Assembly: GCA_013289835.1 (NCBI GenBank)
Contig: JABCZG010000014.1
Coordinates: forward strand, 1 to 64,000
Reading direction: 5' to 3'
From: Acidobacteriota bacterium
GTDB lineage: Bacteria; Acidobacteriota; Terriglobia; Acidiferrales; UBA7541
DNA length: 64,000 bases
Shown here: positions 20,040 through 29,185 of the stretch, piece by piece
Layout: the number at the start of each line of letters is the position of its first letter
How positions within the stretch are numbered: the first letter of the stretch is position 1
The notes under the pieces: generated by a model
The model's input: only the letters and a program-made list of their open reading frames with translations
What the model was told of the DNA's origin: nothing
The model's database searches: none
Position numbers and translations under genes: made by a program

Positions 20040-21383
20040 GTGCCAAATGCCGCATCCTCACAACGCTCGCCGACAACTGGATTGTTGCTGGGACTTGTAA
20101 TCACGCTGACAGCGGTCGTGGCCTATGCCTCCTACATCACCGTGCAACTCGCGGGTCTGCGAAAACTTCAAAGCGAAATGGTGGACCGGAACCGCAAAGA
20201 TTCGCTGCAGCTTTTGCGAATTCAGAACGATTTGAACTCCGTCGCGCTGGCGATGCGGGACATGCTTGATACCACGGAGCGTTATCCGCTAACGGCATGG
20301 TCAGCACAGTTCGATCGTATTCATCAGGACCTGGATGCGGGACTGAAGCTGGAAGAAAAACTGGCGGTGGTGAATCGCACGCCGGAGCAGCGCCAATATC
20401 TCACGCAATCGGTGGCGCAGTTCTGGGACGCCGTAAATCGAATGTTCGCGCTGGCGGAAAGCGGCAAGGATGCGGAAGCGCGAGAACAGATTCGATTGTC
20501 GCTGCAAGCGCGGCAGCAAGCGCTCAGTACGGCCGTTTCACGGCTGCTTGTCGAGAACAACGAAGGCGAAGAGCAAGCCGCGGCGCGAATTGCGCAGATT
20601 TATGACGGCGTTCAGCGGCAACTTTATATTTTTCTTGCAGCGACATTGATCGCGATCGTCCTGACCAGTCTTTATCTCATTCGCAGCAACCGGCAGATTT
20701 TCGCACGGCTCGCGGAACTTTCTGAGCAGCGCAGCGACTTGGCGCAAAAGCTGATCTCCACGCAAGAATCTACCCTGCGGCACATTTCCCGCGAGCTTCA
20801 CGATGAATTCGGGCAGGTCTTGACGGCTATCGGCTCCATGCTTCGCCGCGCGGGCAATTACATCCCTGAAGGATCGCCTCCGCGAGAAGATTTGAAGGAA
20901 GTGCAGGAGATCGCGCAAGCAACCTTGAACAACATCCGGACTCTTTCGCAGGCGCTCCATCCGGTTCTGCTCGAAGAAGCCGGCCTGGAAAGCACGCTCG
21001 CCTGGTATATTCCCACAGTGGAGCGGCAAACTGGTCTCGTGCTGCATTATGAGAAAAGTGGGCAATCCTTTCCTGTGGAAACAAGCGCAGGCGTGCATAT
21101 CTATCGCGTCGCGCAGGAAGCATTGAATAATGTAGGCCGCCATTCTGGAGCGCGAGAGGCCTGGGTCCGGCTTAAATTTTCCCCCGATTCGCTGGAGCTG
21201 GAAGTGGAAGATCACGGCACAGGTTTTGTGGCGGAGAAGATGCAGCGCGGAATCGGGTTGGTGGCCATGCGCGAGCGGGCAGAATTGATTGGCGCAACCT
21301 TGGTCATTGCGCCGCGGGCGCAAGGCGGCACCGCGGTTCGCCTGAAAATTCCAAAGGAAAAAGCGGAGATTCATGGCTCCTAA
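20040..21383 (+). CDS. Membrane sensor histidine kinase, NarX/DegS-like (HisKA_3)
   Basis: 447-aa sensor kinase starting at GTG 20040. Order: transmembrane helix near residues 14-40, a roughly 150-residue extracytoplasmic helical sensor region with a four-helix/CHASE3-like character, a second helix (LYIFLAATLIAIVLTSLYLI, near 195-215), a coiled-coil linker, HisKA_3 with the phospho-accepting His in SRELHDEFGQVL, and a HATPase_c domain ending with GIGLVAMRERAELIGA and GGTAVRLKIP. Its 3' end overlaps the response-regulator gene by 11 nt. It likely senses a redox or envelope signal and controls the following cytochrome/CRTAC1 genes (inference from position). Confidence 0.9.
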   Translation: MPNAASSQRSPTTGLLLGLVITLTAVVAYASYITVQLAGLRKLQSEMVDRNRKDSLQLLRIQNDLNSVALAMRDMLDTTERYPLTAWSAQFDRIHQDLDAGLKLEEKLAVVNRTPEQRQYLTQSVAQFWDAVNRMFALAESGKDAEAREQIRLSLQARQQALSTAVSRLLVENNEGEEQAAARIAQIYDGVQRQLYIFLAATLIAIVLTSLYLIRSNRQIFARLAELSEQRSDLAQKLISTQESTLRHISRELHDEFGQVLTAIGSMLRRAGNYIPEGSPPREDLKEVQEIAQATLNNIRTLSQALHPVLLEEAGLESTLAWYIPTVERQTGLVLHYEKSGQSFPVETSAGVHIYRVAQEALNNVGRHSGAREAWVRLKFSPDSLELEVEDHGTGFVAEKMQRGIGLVAMRERAELIGATLVIAPRAQGGTAVRLKIPKEKAEIHGS

Positions 21384-22002
21384 AATAACCGTATTGCTTG
21401 CGGACGATCACGCGCTGGTGCGCCGTGGATTCCGCCGCATGCTGGAAGACGACCCAGGAATTTCCGTCGTAGGCGAAGCCAGCGACGGCAAAGAAGCCTT
21501 GCGGCTCGCCCTCGAATTACGGCCAAAGGTAATCGTCATGGACTGCGCGATGCCGGAACTGAGCGGCATCGAAGCCAGTCGAAAAATTCTAGAGTCGTTT
21601 CCCGAAGCCGAGATCCTGATGCTGAGCATGCATTCCGAGGAAACTCTGGTGCGGCAAGCCTTGAATGCCGGCGCGCGCGGTTACGTTCTGAAAAACGCGA
21701 TGGATCTCGATCTGGTCAGCGCGGTCAAAAGTATCGCGTCAGGCATGACCGTGCTGGACCCGCAGGTGTCCCTCCCCGCCAATTTGAAGGGCGAACGGAG
21801 CGGAGGCTTGACGCCGCGTGAATTGGAAATCCTACAACACATCGTGGCCGGAAAATCGAACAAGGAAATCGCCGTTGATCTGAATCTCAGCGCCAATACG
21901 GTGGCGGTCCATCGGGCAAATATTATGGACACTCTGGGAATTCACAAAACCGCTGAGCTTGTGGTCTACGCCATTCGAAACGGCCTGGTGAATCTGCCTT
22001 GA
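21373..22002 (+). CDS. NarL/FixJ-family response regulator
   Basis: 209-aa regulator with an N-terminal receiver domain (acidic pair D11-D12, phospho-acceptor D57 in VIVMDCAMPELSGIE, conserved Lys in YVLKNAMD) and a C-terminal LuxR-type helix-turn-helix (LTPRELEILQHIVAGKSNKEIA followed by LSANTVAVHRANIM). Cognate partner of the kinase it overlaps. Its stop overlaps the TTG start of the first CRTAC1 gene (TTGA at 21999-22002), so the regulator and its presumed output genes are translated as a chain. Confidence 0.94.
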   Translation: MAPKITVLLADDHALVRRGFRRMLEDDPGISVVGEASDGKEALRLALELRPKVIVMDCAMPELSGIEASRKILESFPEAEILMLSMHSEETLVRQALNAGARGYVLKNAMDLDLVSAVKSIASGMTVLDPQVSLPANLKGERSGGLTPRELEILQHIVAGKSNKEIAVDLNLSANTVAVHRANIMDTLGIHKTAELVVYAIRNGLVNLP

Positions 22003-23696
22003 AGCGGCGCGAGTTCTTGCGGGGCACCTGCGCCGCCGGCATCGCCGCGACCCTTCCCACCGCGCGCGCGCAAACGAATTCGAACTCGGGACTCGCGTTC
22101 CGTTTTGCGGACGTCACTTCATCCGCCGGTATCCATTTTCAGCACAACAGCGGCGCGTACGGCGGGAAATTGCTCCCCGAAACGCTCGGCTCCGGTTGCG
22201 CGTTTCTGGATTACGACGCGGACGGCTGGCAAGACATCCTGCTAATCAATGGCATGGATTGGCCGGGGCACAAGCGCCAGCGAAGCACGCTGCAACTTTA
22301 TCGCAACAACCGCAATGGCACGTTCACAGACGTAACCAAAAGCGCGGGCCTCGATCTCGAGATGTACGGGATGGGCGTGGCCGTCGGCGACTACAACAAC
22401 GACGGATTCCCGGACATTTTCATTTCGTGTGTTGGCCAGAGCCGGCTTTTCCGCAACACAGGCAAAGGCACATTTGTGGACGCGACGGCGAAGAGCGGCC
22501 TGCAAAATCACCAGGGCTTTAGCACTTCCGCGCTGTGGTTTGACTATGACCGCGATGGTTTGCTCGATCTGTTCGTCTGCAACTACGTGCGCTGGTCTCC
22601 CGAGCACGACGTTTTTTGCAGCCTTGACGGCACTCACAAATCCTACTGCACGCCGGAAGCGTATCGCGGCGACACCTGCTGGCTCTTTCGCAACCGCGGG
22701 GACGGCACCTTTGAAGACGTAACCCCCACCAGCGGCATCTTCGACAGCAGCTCAAAATCCCTCGGAGTGGCCATGTTCGATTACGACCAAGATGGCTGGC
22801 CCGATCTTCTGGTCGCCAACGATACGCAACCGAACAAGCTGTACAAAAACTTACGCAATGGAAAATTCAGGGACGTAGCCGTGGAAGCGGGACTGGCCTT
22901 GAGCACGGAAGGCAAAGCCCGCGCCGGAATGGGCGTGGACACCGGCGACTTCGACAATTCAGGCCGACCGGGCGTGGCCATCACAAATTTCGACAATGAA
23001 ATGATCGGACTGTTTCGTTCGGTCAGTGCCACCGCTTACGACGACGTCGCCATTCAAGCGGGGGTCGGCGCCGTCTCCAGGAACACGCTGGGATTCGGAT
23101 GCGCTTTCTTCGACGCCGATCTCGACGGCCTTCTCGATCTGGCCGTTGCAAATGGCCACATCGATGAAACGGTTCGCAATATCCGTGGAAACGTCGGCTA
23201 CGCGCAGCCGCCCCAACTCTTCCTGAATTTGGGCGGCGGAAATTTCCACGACGTCGCGCAAGGCGTGGGCGGAGGCTTTGAAGCTCCGAAAGTCGGCCGA
23301 GGACTGGCCGTCGGCGATTTCGACCGTGACGGAGATTTGGATCTGCTGATGACCACAAACAACGGACCGGCCTATCTCTACCGAAACGATCAGTTGGCCA
23401 AGCGCCGCAGCATTCGATTCCAGTTGCGAGGCACAAAATCGAACCGCGACGCCATTGGCGCGACCGTTCGCATCTTCCTCAACGGACAAACCCAGTCCCG
23501 GATCGTCCGAGGCGGCTCCAGCTATCTCTCCCAGTCCGAACTGCCCGTCACCTTCGGCCTGGGAATTCGGGACAAGATCGATCGCGCCGTCATCGACTGG
23601 CCGAGCGGTCGTACCGAGGAATTCAAGGACCTCGTCGCAGGAAAGGCCTATGACTGTCTGGAAACAAAGGGGATACAGCCGCAGCCAGGCTTCTAA
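21999..23696 (+). CDS. CRTAC1-family protein (FG-GAP/VCBS propeller plus ASPIC/UnbV domain), Tat signal
   Basis: 565-aa exported protein. It begins KRREFLRGTCAAGIAATLPTARA, a twin-arginine signal. A seven-bladed FG-GAP-type propeller follows, each blade with a calcium-binding Dx(D/N)xDGxxD loop, for example DYDADGWQDILL, DYNNDGFPDIFI, DYDRDGLLDLFV, DYDQDGWPDLLV and DFDRDGDLDLLM. The C-terminal ASPIC/UnbV domain shows GATVRIFLNGQTQ, GGSSYLSQSELPVTFGLG and IDWPSGR. Such proteins are common in Acidobacteriota and related phyla; no enzymatic role is established. It is a paralogue of the gene at 27384, and the two flank the cytochrome and selenoprotein genes. The TTG start overlapping the regulator stop is inferred. 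Confidence 0.88.
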   Translation: MKRREFLRGTCAAGIAATLPTARAQTNSNSGLAFRFADVTSSAGIHFQHNSGAYGGKLLPETLGSGCAFLDYDADGWQDILLINGMDWPGHKRQRSTLQLYRNNRNGTFTDVTKSAGLDLEMYGMGVAVGDYNNDGFPDIFISCVGQSRLFRNTGKGTFVDATAKSGLQNHQGFSTSALWFDYDRDGLLDLFVCNYVRWSPEHDVFCSLDGTHKSYCTPEAYRGDTCWLFRNRGDGTFEDVTPTSGIFDSSSKSLGVAMFDYDQDGWPDLLVANDTQPNKLYKNLRNGKFRDVAVEAGLALSTEGKARAGMGVDTGDFDNSGRPGVAITNFDNEMIGLFRSVSATAYDDVAIQAGVGAVSRNTLGFGCAFFDADLDGLLDLAVANGHIDETVRNIRGNVGYAQPPQLFLNLGGGNFHDVAQGVGGGFEAPKVGRGLAVGDFDRDGDLDLLMTTNNGPAYLYRNDQLAKRRSIRFQLRGTKSNRDAIGATVRIFLNGQTQSRIVRGGSSYLSQSELPVTFGLGIRDKIDRAVIDWPSGRTEEFKDLVAGKAYDCLETKGIQPQPGF

Positions 23697-23812
23697 TGCT
23701 TTTAGAGTATTGCCACCCTTTTCCCCCCGCACTATATATCACGCACAAAGCGCCACCGCCCCCAAAGGAGCCAGGCTTGGCTTGCTTCGGGGCAACCCAA
23801 ACTGAACTGCGG

Positions 23813-23834
23813 CCGGATGTTTCTAAGCATCCGG
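23813..23834 (+). promoter_or_regulatory. Hairpin upstream of the multihaem cytochrome gene
   Basis: CCGGATG (23813-23819) pairs with CATCCGG (23828-23834) across an 8-nt loop, ending 33 nt before the first ATG of the cytochrome gene, inside the only sizeable gap (171 nt) of the operon. It lacks a T-tract; it may tune expression of the downstream half. Confidence 0.35.
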
Positions 23835-23867
23835 TCGCTGTCGTAATAGACACAATCGCGCGGCTGA

Positions 23868-26765
23868 ATGGAAACGATGGCAATGAGCTCCGTTAATCGG
23901 TGGTTATCGCGAAGCCTGATTGCGCTGACGATCAGCGCCCTCTATCTGTATGGATACCCCACGGCAACAATCACGTATGCGCTCGCCGACTTGTTCCATA
24001 TCGTCCTCGGAATCCTCTTCACCATTCTCCTCGTCTACTACCTGTTGCGTTTGCTTCCGAATGAAACGCTTCTTGCCCGCTTGGGCTGGATTTTCTTGGC
24101 TGTCGGAGGAGGCATCGGGATCGTGCTGATCAAAGTCGGCACACCCATCCGGTTGAAATCCTGGCTTTTCGCGCATATTGCGCTGTGCGTCGTCGGCGCA
24201 CTTTTCCTGGCGACCTCCTGGCTCGCGTCGCGCGGCTGGCTGGGCCACGGCATCGTGCAGCGAGGACTGGGATTTGCCGCGCTGGCGCTTTTGACCGCGG
24301 GAATTGCCGCCGGCGCCTGGTGGACCCGCGAGGTCACCTGGAAAAAAGCAAATCGCATCACCAACCCCCTGATGCCGCCCGAAACCATGGACAGCGAAGG
24401 CGACGGCCCTCAGGGAAAGTTTTTCCCCAGCTCCGCGCAAACGAAGCACGGCGGCAACATCCCCTCGCAATATTTCATGAAGTCCGATGCCTGCCAGCGC
24501 TGTCACGCCGACATCTATAAACAGTGGGACAGCTCGATGCACCATTTCTCTTCCTTCAACAATCAGTGGTACCGCAAGAGCATCGAATACATGCAGGATG
24601 TCGCCGGCGTGCGCTCTTCGAAGTGGTGTGCCGGATGCCACGATCCCGCGCTCCTTTACAGCGGCTTGTTCGATACTCCTATCAAGCAAATCGTTGACCG
24701 CCCCGAAGCGCGCGCCGGCCTCGGCTGCCTGATGTGCCACAGCATCGTGCAAGTGAAAAGCACCATGGGCCAGGGGGATTTTTTCCTGGAATATCCGAAG
24801 CTGCATGAACTCGCAGCCAGTGAAAATCCGCTCGTGCGCAAGTTGCACGACTTCATGGTTCGCCTGAACCCCGAGCCGCACCGCCGCACCTTCCTCAAAC
24901 CGTTCATGCGCGCGGACACCGCAGAGTTTTGTTCTTCGTGCCACAAAGTTCATCTGGATGTCCCCGTGAATAGCTACCGGTGGATTCGCGGCTTCAATGA
25001 ATATGACAACTGGCAAGCAAGTGGCGTCTCCGGACAGGGCGCGCGCGCGTTCTACTATCCGAAGTCGCCCATGAATTGCGCCGATTGCCACATGCCGCAG
25101 GTGCCTTCGAATGACGATGGAAACTCCAACGGTCTCGTGCATTCTCATCGCTTCCCTGGCGCGAACACCGCCGTGCCCACCGCAAATCAAGATCAGGCGC
25201 AATACGAGTTCGCCAAGAAATTCCTTCAGGACAAACAACTGAGCGTGGATATCTTTGCCATTTCTCCAGCAGAGAAGGAAACCAATGCTCCGGTGCGGAG
25301 CGCATCGGGAGCCCCGGAACTTTCGACGACCTTTGCCGTTGGCGAAGAATCCGAATCTTCACTTCCCAAAGGTCCGGCCGGCGAAGTCCGCCCAATTACT
25401 GCTCCAATTGATCGCGCCGACGCGACCGTGCGGCGCGGCGATGATGAACGCGTGGATGTCGTTATCCGCACGCGCAAAGTCGGCCACTTCTTCCCTGGCG
25501 GAACGGTGGACGCGTTCGATGTGTGGATCGAACTGGAGGCCACGGACGAAAAAGGCCAGACGATTTTCTGGAGCGGCAAAGTAGAGGGCGGCGGCAAGGG
25601 CCCGGTCGAGCCGGGAGCGCACTTCTATCGCTCGCTGCAAATTGACGCGCACGGCAATCCCGTCAACAAACGCAACGCATGGGCCACACGCTCCGTCGTT
25701 TACGTTCGGCTGATCCCGCCGGGCGCTGCAGACACGGTGCACTACCGGCTCCACATTCCGGACAGTGCCGGCGACAAAATCACGCTGCACGCCAAGCTCA
25801 ACTATCGCAAATTCACTTGGTTCAATACCCACTTCTCGTTTGCGGGCGTTGATGCGGCGCAAAGTGCGCCGGCTAGCAGCGGCGCGGTGACCACAAAAGA
25901 CTACGACGATCGCAAGTGGGCTTTCACGGGCGACACCTCGCACGTCTCCGGCAATCTCAAAGCAATTCCCGATCTTCCCATCACCATCATTGCCGAGGAC
26001 ACCAAGACGCTCCGCGTCCTTGCACGATCCGCTCCCGTCCCCCAGCCTAAAACGGTCAGCACCAAGGAAGACTGGACGCGCTGGAACGATTACGGAATTG
26101 GCCTGTTCTTGCAAGGCGATTTGAAAGCGGCGGCAGCCGCGTTCGAGAAAATTACAGAAGCCGACCCGAAGAATCCCGATGGTTGGACCAATATCGGCCG
26201 CGCCTTATTGCAAGAGGGCGACACCGCCGGTGCGCGCAAGGTGCTTGAGAAATCACTGGCTATTAGCCCGCAATTGGCGCGCACGAATTACTTTTACGGG
26301 CGTGCGCTTAAAGAAGACGGCGACTACGACGGCGCCATCCAACACCTGCAGATCGTGCTTGCCCAATTCCCGCGCGACCGTGTCGTGCACAATGAACTTG
26401 GCCGGGTGCTCTTCCTCCAGAAGCGCTATGCCGACGCGGTGAAGGAATTCGAACAGACGCTCACCATCGATCCCGAAGATTTGCAGGCGCACTACAACCT
26501 GATGCTCTGCTACAACGGCCTGGGCAACGACGCGAAAGCCGAAGAGCACAAAGCGCGCTACCTGCGTTTCAAAGCGGATGAATCCGCGCAAGCCATTACC
26601 GGGCCGTACCGCCAAATTCATCCCGAGGACAACAATGAGCGACAGGCGATTCACGAACATGTAAGCATCGCGCTTGCCCCGACCCCGCTAAAGAAACCTG
26701 CGGCGGCAAGTATTGCCGCAAAAGTCGCAGAGCACGCTAGTGTGAAGCCCGGCAGTGGACAATAA
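23868..26765 (+). CDS. Membrane-anchored pentahaem cytochrome c with C-terminal TPR domain
   Basis: 965-aa protein not matching a single well-known enzyme. Residues about 15-150 hold some five transmembrane helices; then a periplasmic region has five CxxCH haem motifs: CQRCH (209), CAGCH (254), CLMCH (287), CSSCH (355) and CADCH (404), in the style of cytochrome c554/NrfA-like electron carriers. A beta-rich segment follows (about 480-720), then at least four TPR units from about residue 740 to 910 (for example WTNIGRALLQEGDTAGA and VVHNELGRVLFLQKRYADA). It is probably a membrane electron conduit that docks partners through the TPRs. In-frame ATGs at 23868, 23877 and 23883 leave the start uncertain; GGAAA favours 23883. 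Its 3' end overlaps a possible GTG of the next gene. Confidence 0.85.
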   Translation: METMAMSSVNRWLSRSLIALTISALYLYGYPTATITYALADLFHIVLGILFTILLVYYLLRLLPNETLLARLGWIFLAVGGGIGIVLIKVGTPIRLKSWLFAHIALCVVGALFLATSWLASRGWLGHGIVQRGLGFAALALLTAGIAAGAWWTREVTWKKANRITNPLMPPETMDSEGDGPQGKFFPSSAQTKHGGNIPSQYFMKSDACQRCHADIYKQWDSSMHHFSSFNNQWYRKSIEYMQDVAGVRSSKWCAGCHDPALLYSGLFDTPIKQIVDRPEARAGLGCLMCHSIVQVKSTMGQGDFFLEYPKLHELAASENPLVRKLHDFMVRLNPEPHRRTFLKPFMRADTAEFCSSCHKVHLDVPVNSYRWIRGFNEYDNWQASGVSGQGARAFYYPKSPMNCADCHMPQVPSNDDGNSNGLVHSHRFPGANTAVPTANQDQAQYEFAKKFLQDKQLSVDIFAISPAEKETNAPVRSASGAPELSTTFAVGEESESSLPKGPAGEVRPITAPIDRADATVRRGDDERVDVVIRTRKVGHFFPGGTVDAFDVWIELEATDEKGQTIFWSGKVEGGGKGPVEPGAHFYRSLQIDAHGNPVNKRNAWATRSVVYVRLIPPGAADTVHYRLHIPDSAGDKITLHAKLNYRKFTWFNTHFSFAGVDAAQSAPASSGAVTTKDYDDRKWAFTGDTSHVSGNLKAIPDLPITIIAEDTKTLRVLARSAPVPQPKTVSTKEDWTRWNDYGIGLFLQGDLKAAAAAFEKITEADPKNPDGWTNIGRALLQEGDTAGARKVLEKSLAISPQLARTNYFYGRALKEDGDYDGAIQHLQIVLAQFPRDRVVHNELGRVLFLQKRYADAVKEFEQTLTIDPEDLQAHYNLMLCYNGLGNDAKAEEHKARYLRFKADESAQAITGPYRQIHPEDNNERQAIHEHVSIALAPTPLKKPAAASIAAKVAEHASVKPGSGQ

Positions 26766-26802
26766 TCATCCGCAGCCATTTCTATCAAAACCGAGGGACC
26801 CG

Positions 26803-27387
26803 ATGACCTGGATCAAAACTCTTCGCATGGACGAAGACCCGCTGGTGAAGCGCGCGATGGAAGAGGAGCGCAAGCTCTATCCGCCCGAATATCGCACGCC
26901 CGCGCCAACGGTGGACCGCGGCGAGGAGAACAGCATCACGTCGTCGCACTCGCTCATCCCAGATGCGCTGTTCCATTCCTTTTCGGCGTATGGCGCCATG
27001 TTGTCGCCGGATTTGCCGTTGAAACGGCACCAGCACGAAATGATCGCCACCGTCGTCTCGGTCGCCAACCGATGCCACTATTGAATCGAATCTCACGCAG
27101 AGTTTCTGCGTCGGGTCACGTTGGATGAAAGCATGGTGGACGCACTTCGCGAGGACTATCGCACTGCGCCGATCAGTCAACAGGATCGCGTGATGTTGGA
27201 CTACGTCGTGAAACTGACGAAGGATGCCACGCGTTGTTCGCCCGACGACCATCTCAAATTGCGCGCGGCCGGCTTCGATGACAAAGGAATTCTTCAGATC
27301 ACATTAATCGCCGCATGGTTCAACTACATCAACAAGGTCGCCGACGCTCTTGGCGTCGGGCGCGACCCAATCGCGAGGCCCGAGTGA
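26803..27387 (+). CDS. AhpD/CMD-family peroxidase-related selenoprotein (in-frame UGA decoded as Sec94)
   Basis: Two ORF pieces in the same frame, separated by one TGA (27082-27084), form a single 194-residue carboxymuconolactone decarboxylase/AhpD-type protein of the 'peroxidase-related' group. The TGA falls exactly at the second Cys of the family active site: R-C91-H-Y-U94-I-E-S-H98 matches CxxCxxxH with Cys replaced by Sec. The coding pattern continues without a break after the TGA ([15 protein letters not shown], then [36 protein letters not shown], the family C-terminus). A SECIS-like hairpin follows the UGA. The ATG at 26803 (MTWIKTLR) has GAGGGA upstream and is preferred over GTG 26755. 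Predicted function: thiol/selenol peroxidase or disulfide reductase of hydroperoxide defence. The stop overlaps the next gene's GTG. Confidence 0.85.
27091..27115 (+). promoter_or_regulatory. Bacterial SECIS-like element downstream of the in-frame UGA
   Basis: Immediately after the UGA (27082-27084) lies a hairpin: ACGCAGA (27095-27101), loop GTT, TCTGCGT (27105-27111), a perfect 7-bp stem; a lower stem TCT/GGG (27091-27093 with 27113-27115) extends it beyond one C-C mismatch. The loop begins with G, and 17 nt separate the UGA from the loop, within the window expected for bacterial SECIS elements bound by SelB. Confidence 0.75.
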
Positions 27388-29105
27388 AGCGTTCTCTCCT
27401 GGCTTTTCTGCTGTGCGTCTCCGCCGCAATTCTCCTTCTGCAAAAGGCCGAGCAGTCCGTTCTGGCGGCGCCCGACGCCCCTTCCGTGACGTTTCGCGAC
27501 GTTACTCGCCAAGCTGGAATTCGCTTCGTCCATAACAATGGAGCCTTCGGGAAAAAATATCTTCCCGAAACCATGGGACCGGGCGTGGCCTTCATCGACT
27601 ATGACAACGACGGCTGGCCCGATATTTTTCTCGCCAACGGCATGGACTGGCCCGGCCACGTTCAGAAACATTCCACGCCAAAGCTCTATCACAACAATCA
27701 CGACGGCACTTTCACTGACGTCACGCACAAAGCAGGCCTGGACGTCGAAATGTTTGGACTTGGCGTGGCCGTGGGTGACTATGACAACGATGGCTACGAC
27801 GATCTCTTCGTGACCGCCTACGGACAAAACCATCTCTTCCATAACAATGGAAACGGCACGTTTACGGATGTCACGCAAAAATCGGGTCTGCTCGGACCGC
27901 AGGAATTCAGCACCAGCGCGGCGTGGGTGGATTACGACAAGGATGGCCATCTCGATCTCGTCGTCGGCAACTACGTGCAGTGGACTCCGGAAACCGATCT
28001 CTTTTGCACGCTCGACGGCAAGAGCAAGTCCTATTGCACGCCGGAATCCTACAAAGGCACCTCCGTCCGCCTCTGGCACAGTCGTGGCAACGGCACATTT
28101 GAAGACGTAACGCAAAAAGCCGGCCTCGGCGACCCGACCTCAAAAACTCTCGGCATCGCCATGCTCGATTACGACAACGACGGCTGGCCCGATCTCCTGC
28201 TTTCGAACGATACGCAACCCAACAAGCTCTACCGCAACAACGGCAACGGCACCTTCACCGAAAAAGCGGTCGTCGCCGGCGTCGCCTTCAGCGAAGACGG
28301 AATCGCCCGCGCGGGCATGGGCGTGGATGCCGCGGACTACGACCATTCGGGCCTTCCCAGCCTGCTGATCACCAACTTCGCCAACCAAATGCTCTCGCTC
28401 TATCACAACGAAGGAAAAGGACTCTTTATCGATGAGGCTCCGCGCTCGGAGATCGGCCGCAATTCTCTTCTCACTCTGGGATTCGGCTGTTTTTTCTTTG
28501 ATTACGATCTCGATGGCTGGCCCGACGTCCTCGTAGCCAATGGCCACATTGACGAGGATATTCAGCGCGTGCAGGCCAACGTGAAATACGCCATGCCGCC
28601 GCATCTCTTCCGCAACATGGGCAAAGGGAATTTCCAGGAAGTGACAAAATCACTGGGCCCGGCATTCGCAGCGCCACGCGTCGGTCGCGGCGCCGCCTAC
28701 GCCGACATCAATAACGACGGCCGGGTGGACTTGCTGTTCTCCACCAATGGCGGACCCGCGTATCTCTTCCAAAACGAAGCGCAGGGCAGCGCAGCGCCAA
28801 ATCGCAGCTTGCGGATCAAACTAATCGGCGCAAAATCCAACCGCGATGGCATCGGAACATCCGTCAAGCTTACGTCCGGTGGAGAAACGCAAACGGAAAT
28901 GCTTCGCAGCGGCTCCAGCTACCTCTCCGCAAGCGAGCTTGTTCTGACATTCGGCCTCGCGCAGCACGACAAAGCCGACTCCATCGAACTGCGCTGGCCG
29001 AGCGGACAAGTCGATAGGCTTTCGAACGTGGCCGCAAGCCAAACCATCACCGTGACCGAAGGGAAAGGCATCACCGTGTCTCGCGCCTACGGCAAGAAAA
29101 ACTGA
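27384..29105 (+). CDS. CRTAC1-family protein (FG-GAP/VCBS propeller plus ASPIC/UnbV domain), Sec signal
   Basis: 573-aa paralogue of the protein at 21999. The GTG at 27384 overlaps the selenoprotein stop (GTGA) and gives a signal peptide (basic KRS, hydrophobic [15 protein letters not shown]). Calcium-binding propeller loops recur: [60 protein letters not shown] and [12 protein letters not shown]. The C-terminal ASPIC/UnbV region has [31 protein letters not shown] and LRWPSGQ. Unlike its paralogue it carries a Sec-type rather than Tat-type leader. Last gene of the redox operon; a strong terminator follows at 29131. Confidence 0.9.
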   Translation: MKRSLLAFLLCVSAAILLLQKAEQSVLAAPDAPSVTFRDVTRQAGIRFVHNNGAFGKKYLPETMGPGVAFIDYDNDGWPDIFLANGMDWPGHVQKHSTPKLYHNNHDGTFTDVTHKAGLDVEMFGLGVAVGDYDNDGYDDLFVTAYGQNHLFHNNGNGTFTDVTQKSGLLGPQEFSTSAAWVDYDKDGHLDLVVGNYVQWTPETDLFCTLDGKSKSYCTPESYKGTSVRLWHSRGNGTFEDVTQKAGLGDPTSKTLGIAMLDYDNDGWPDLLLSNDTQPNKLYRNNGNGTFTEKAVVAGVAFSEDGIARAGMGVDAADYDHSGLPSLLITNFANQMLSLYHNEGKGLFIDEAPRSEIGRNSLLTLGFGCFFFDYDLDGWPDVLVANGHIDEDIQRVQANVKYAMPPHLFRNMGKGNFQEVTKSLGPAFAAPRVGRGAAYADINNDGRVDLLFSTNGGPAYLFQNEAQGSAAPNRSLRIKLIGAKSNRDGIGTSVKLTSGGETQTEMLRSGSSYLSASELVLTFGLAQHDKADSIELRWPSGQVDRLSNVAASQTITVTEGKGITVSRAYGKKN

Positions 29106-29130
29106 ACGCCCGGCAAAACATCCAATACAA

Positions 29131-29168
29131 AAAACAAACGCCCCCAAGTCACTGGGGGCGTTTGTTTT
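29131..29168. terminator. Bidirectional rho-independent terminator
   Basis: Perfect 16-bp stem: AAAACAAACGCCCCCA (29131-29146) pairs with TGGGGGCGTTTGTTTT (29153-29168) around AGTCAC. A-tract on one side and T-tract on the other let it serve both the CRTAC1 operon (plus) and glnA (minus, ends 29186). Confidence 0.93.
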
Positions 29169-29185
29169 GGTTCAAAGATTTATCC

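Noticed and set aside
23904..25238. 444-codon minus-strand ORF opposite the cytochrome gene
   Set aside because: The plus strand has five CxxCH motifs and membrane helices; the antisense frame has no recognisable domain.
27082..27084. The TGA as an ordinary stop giving a truncated pseudogene
   Set aside because: The frame stays open with family-conserved sequence on both sides, the TGA replaces exactly the active-site Cys, and a SECIS-like hairpin follows; resequencing would settle it.
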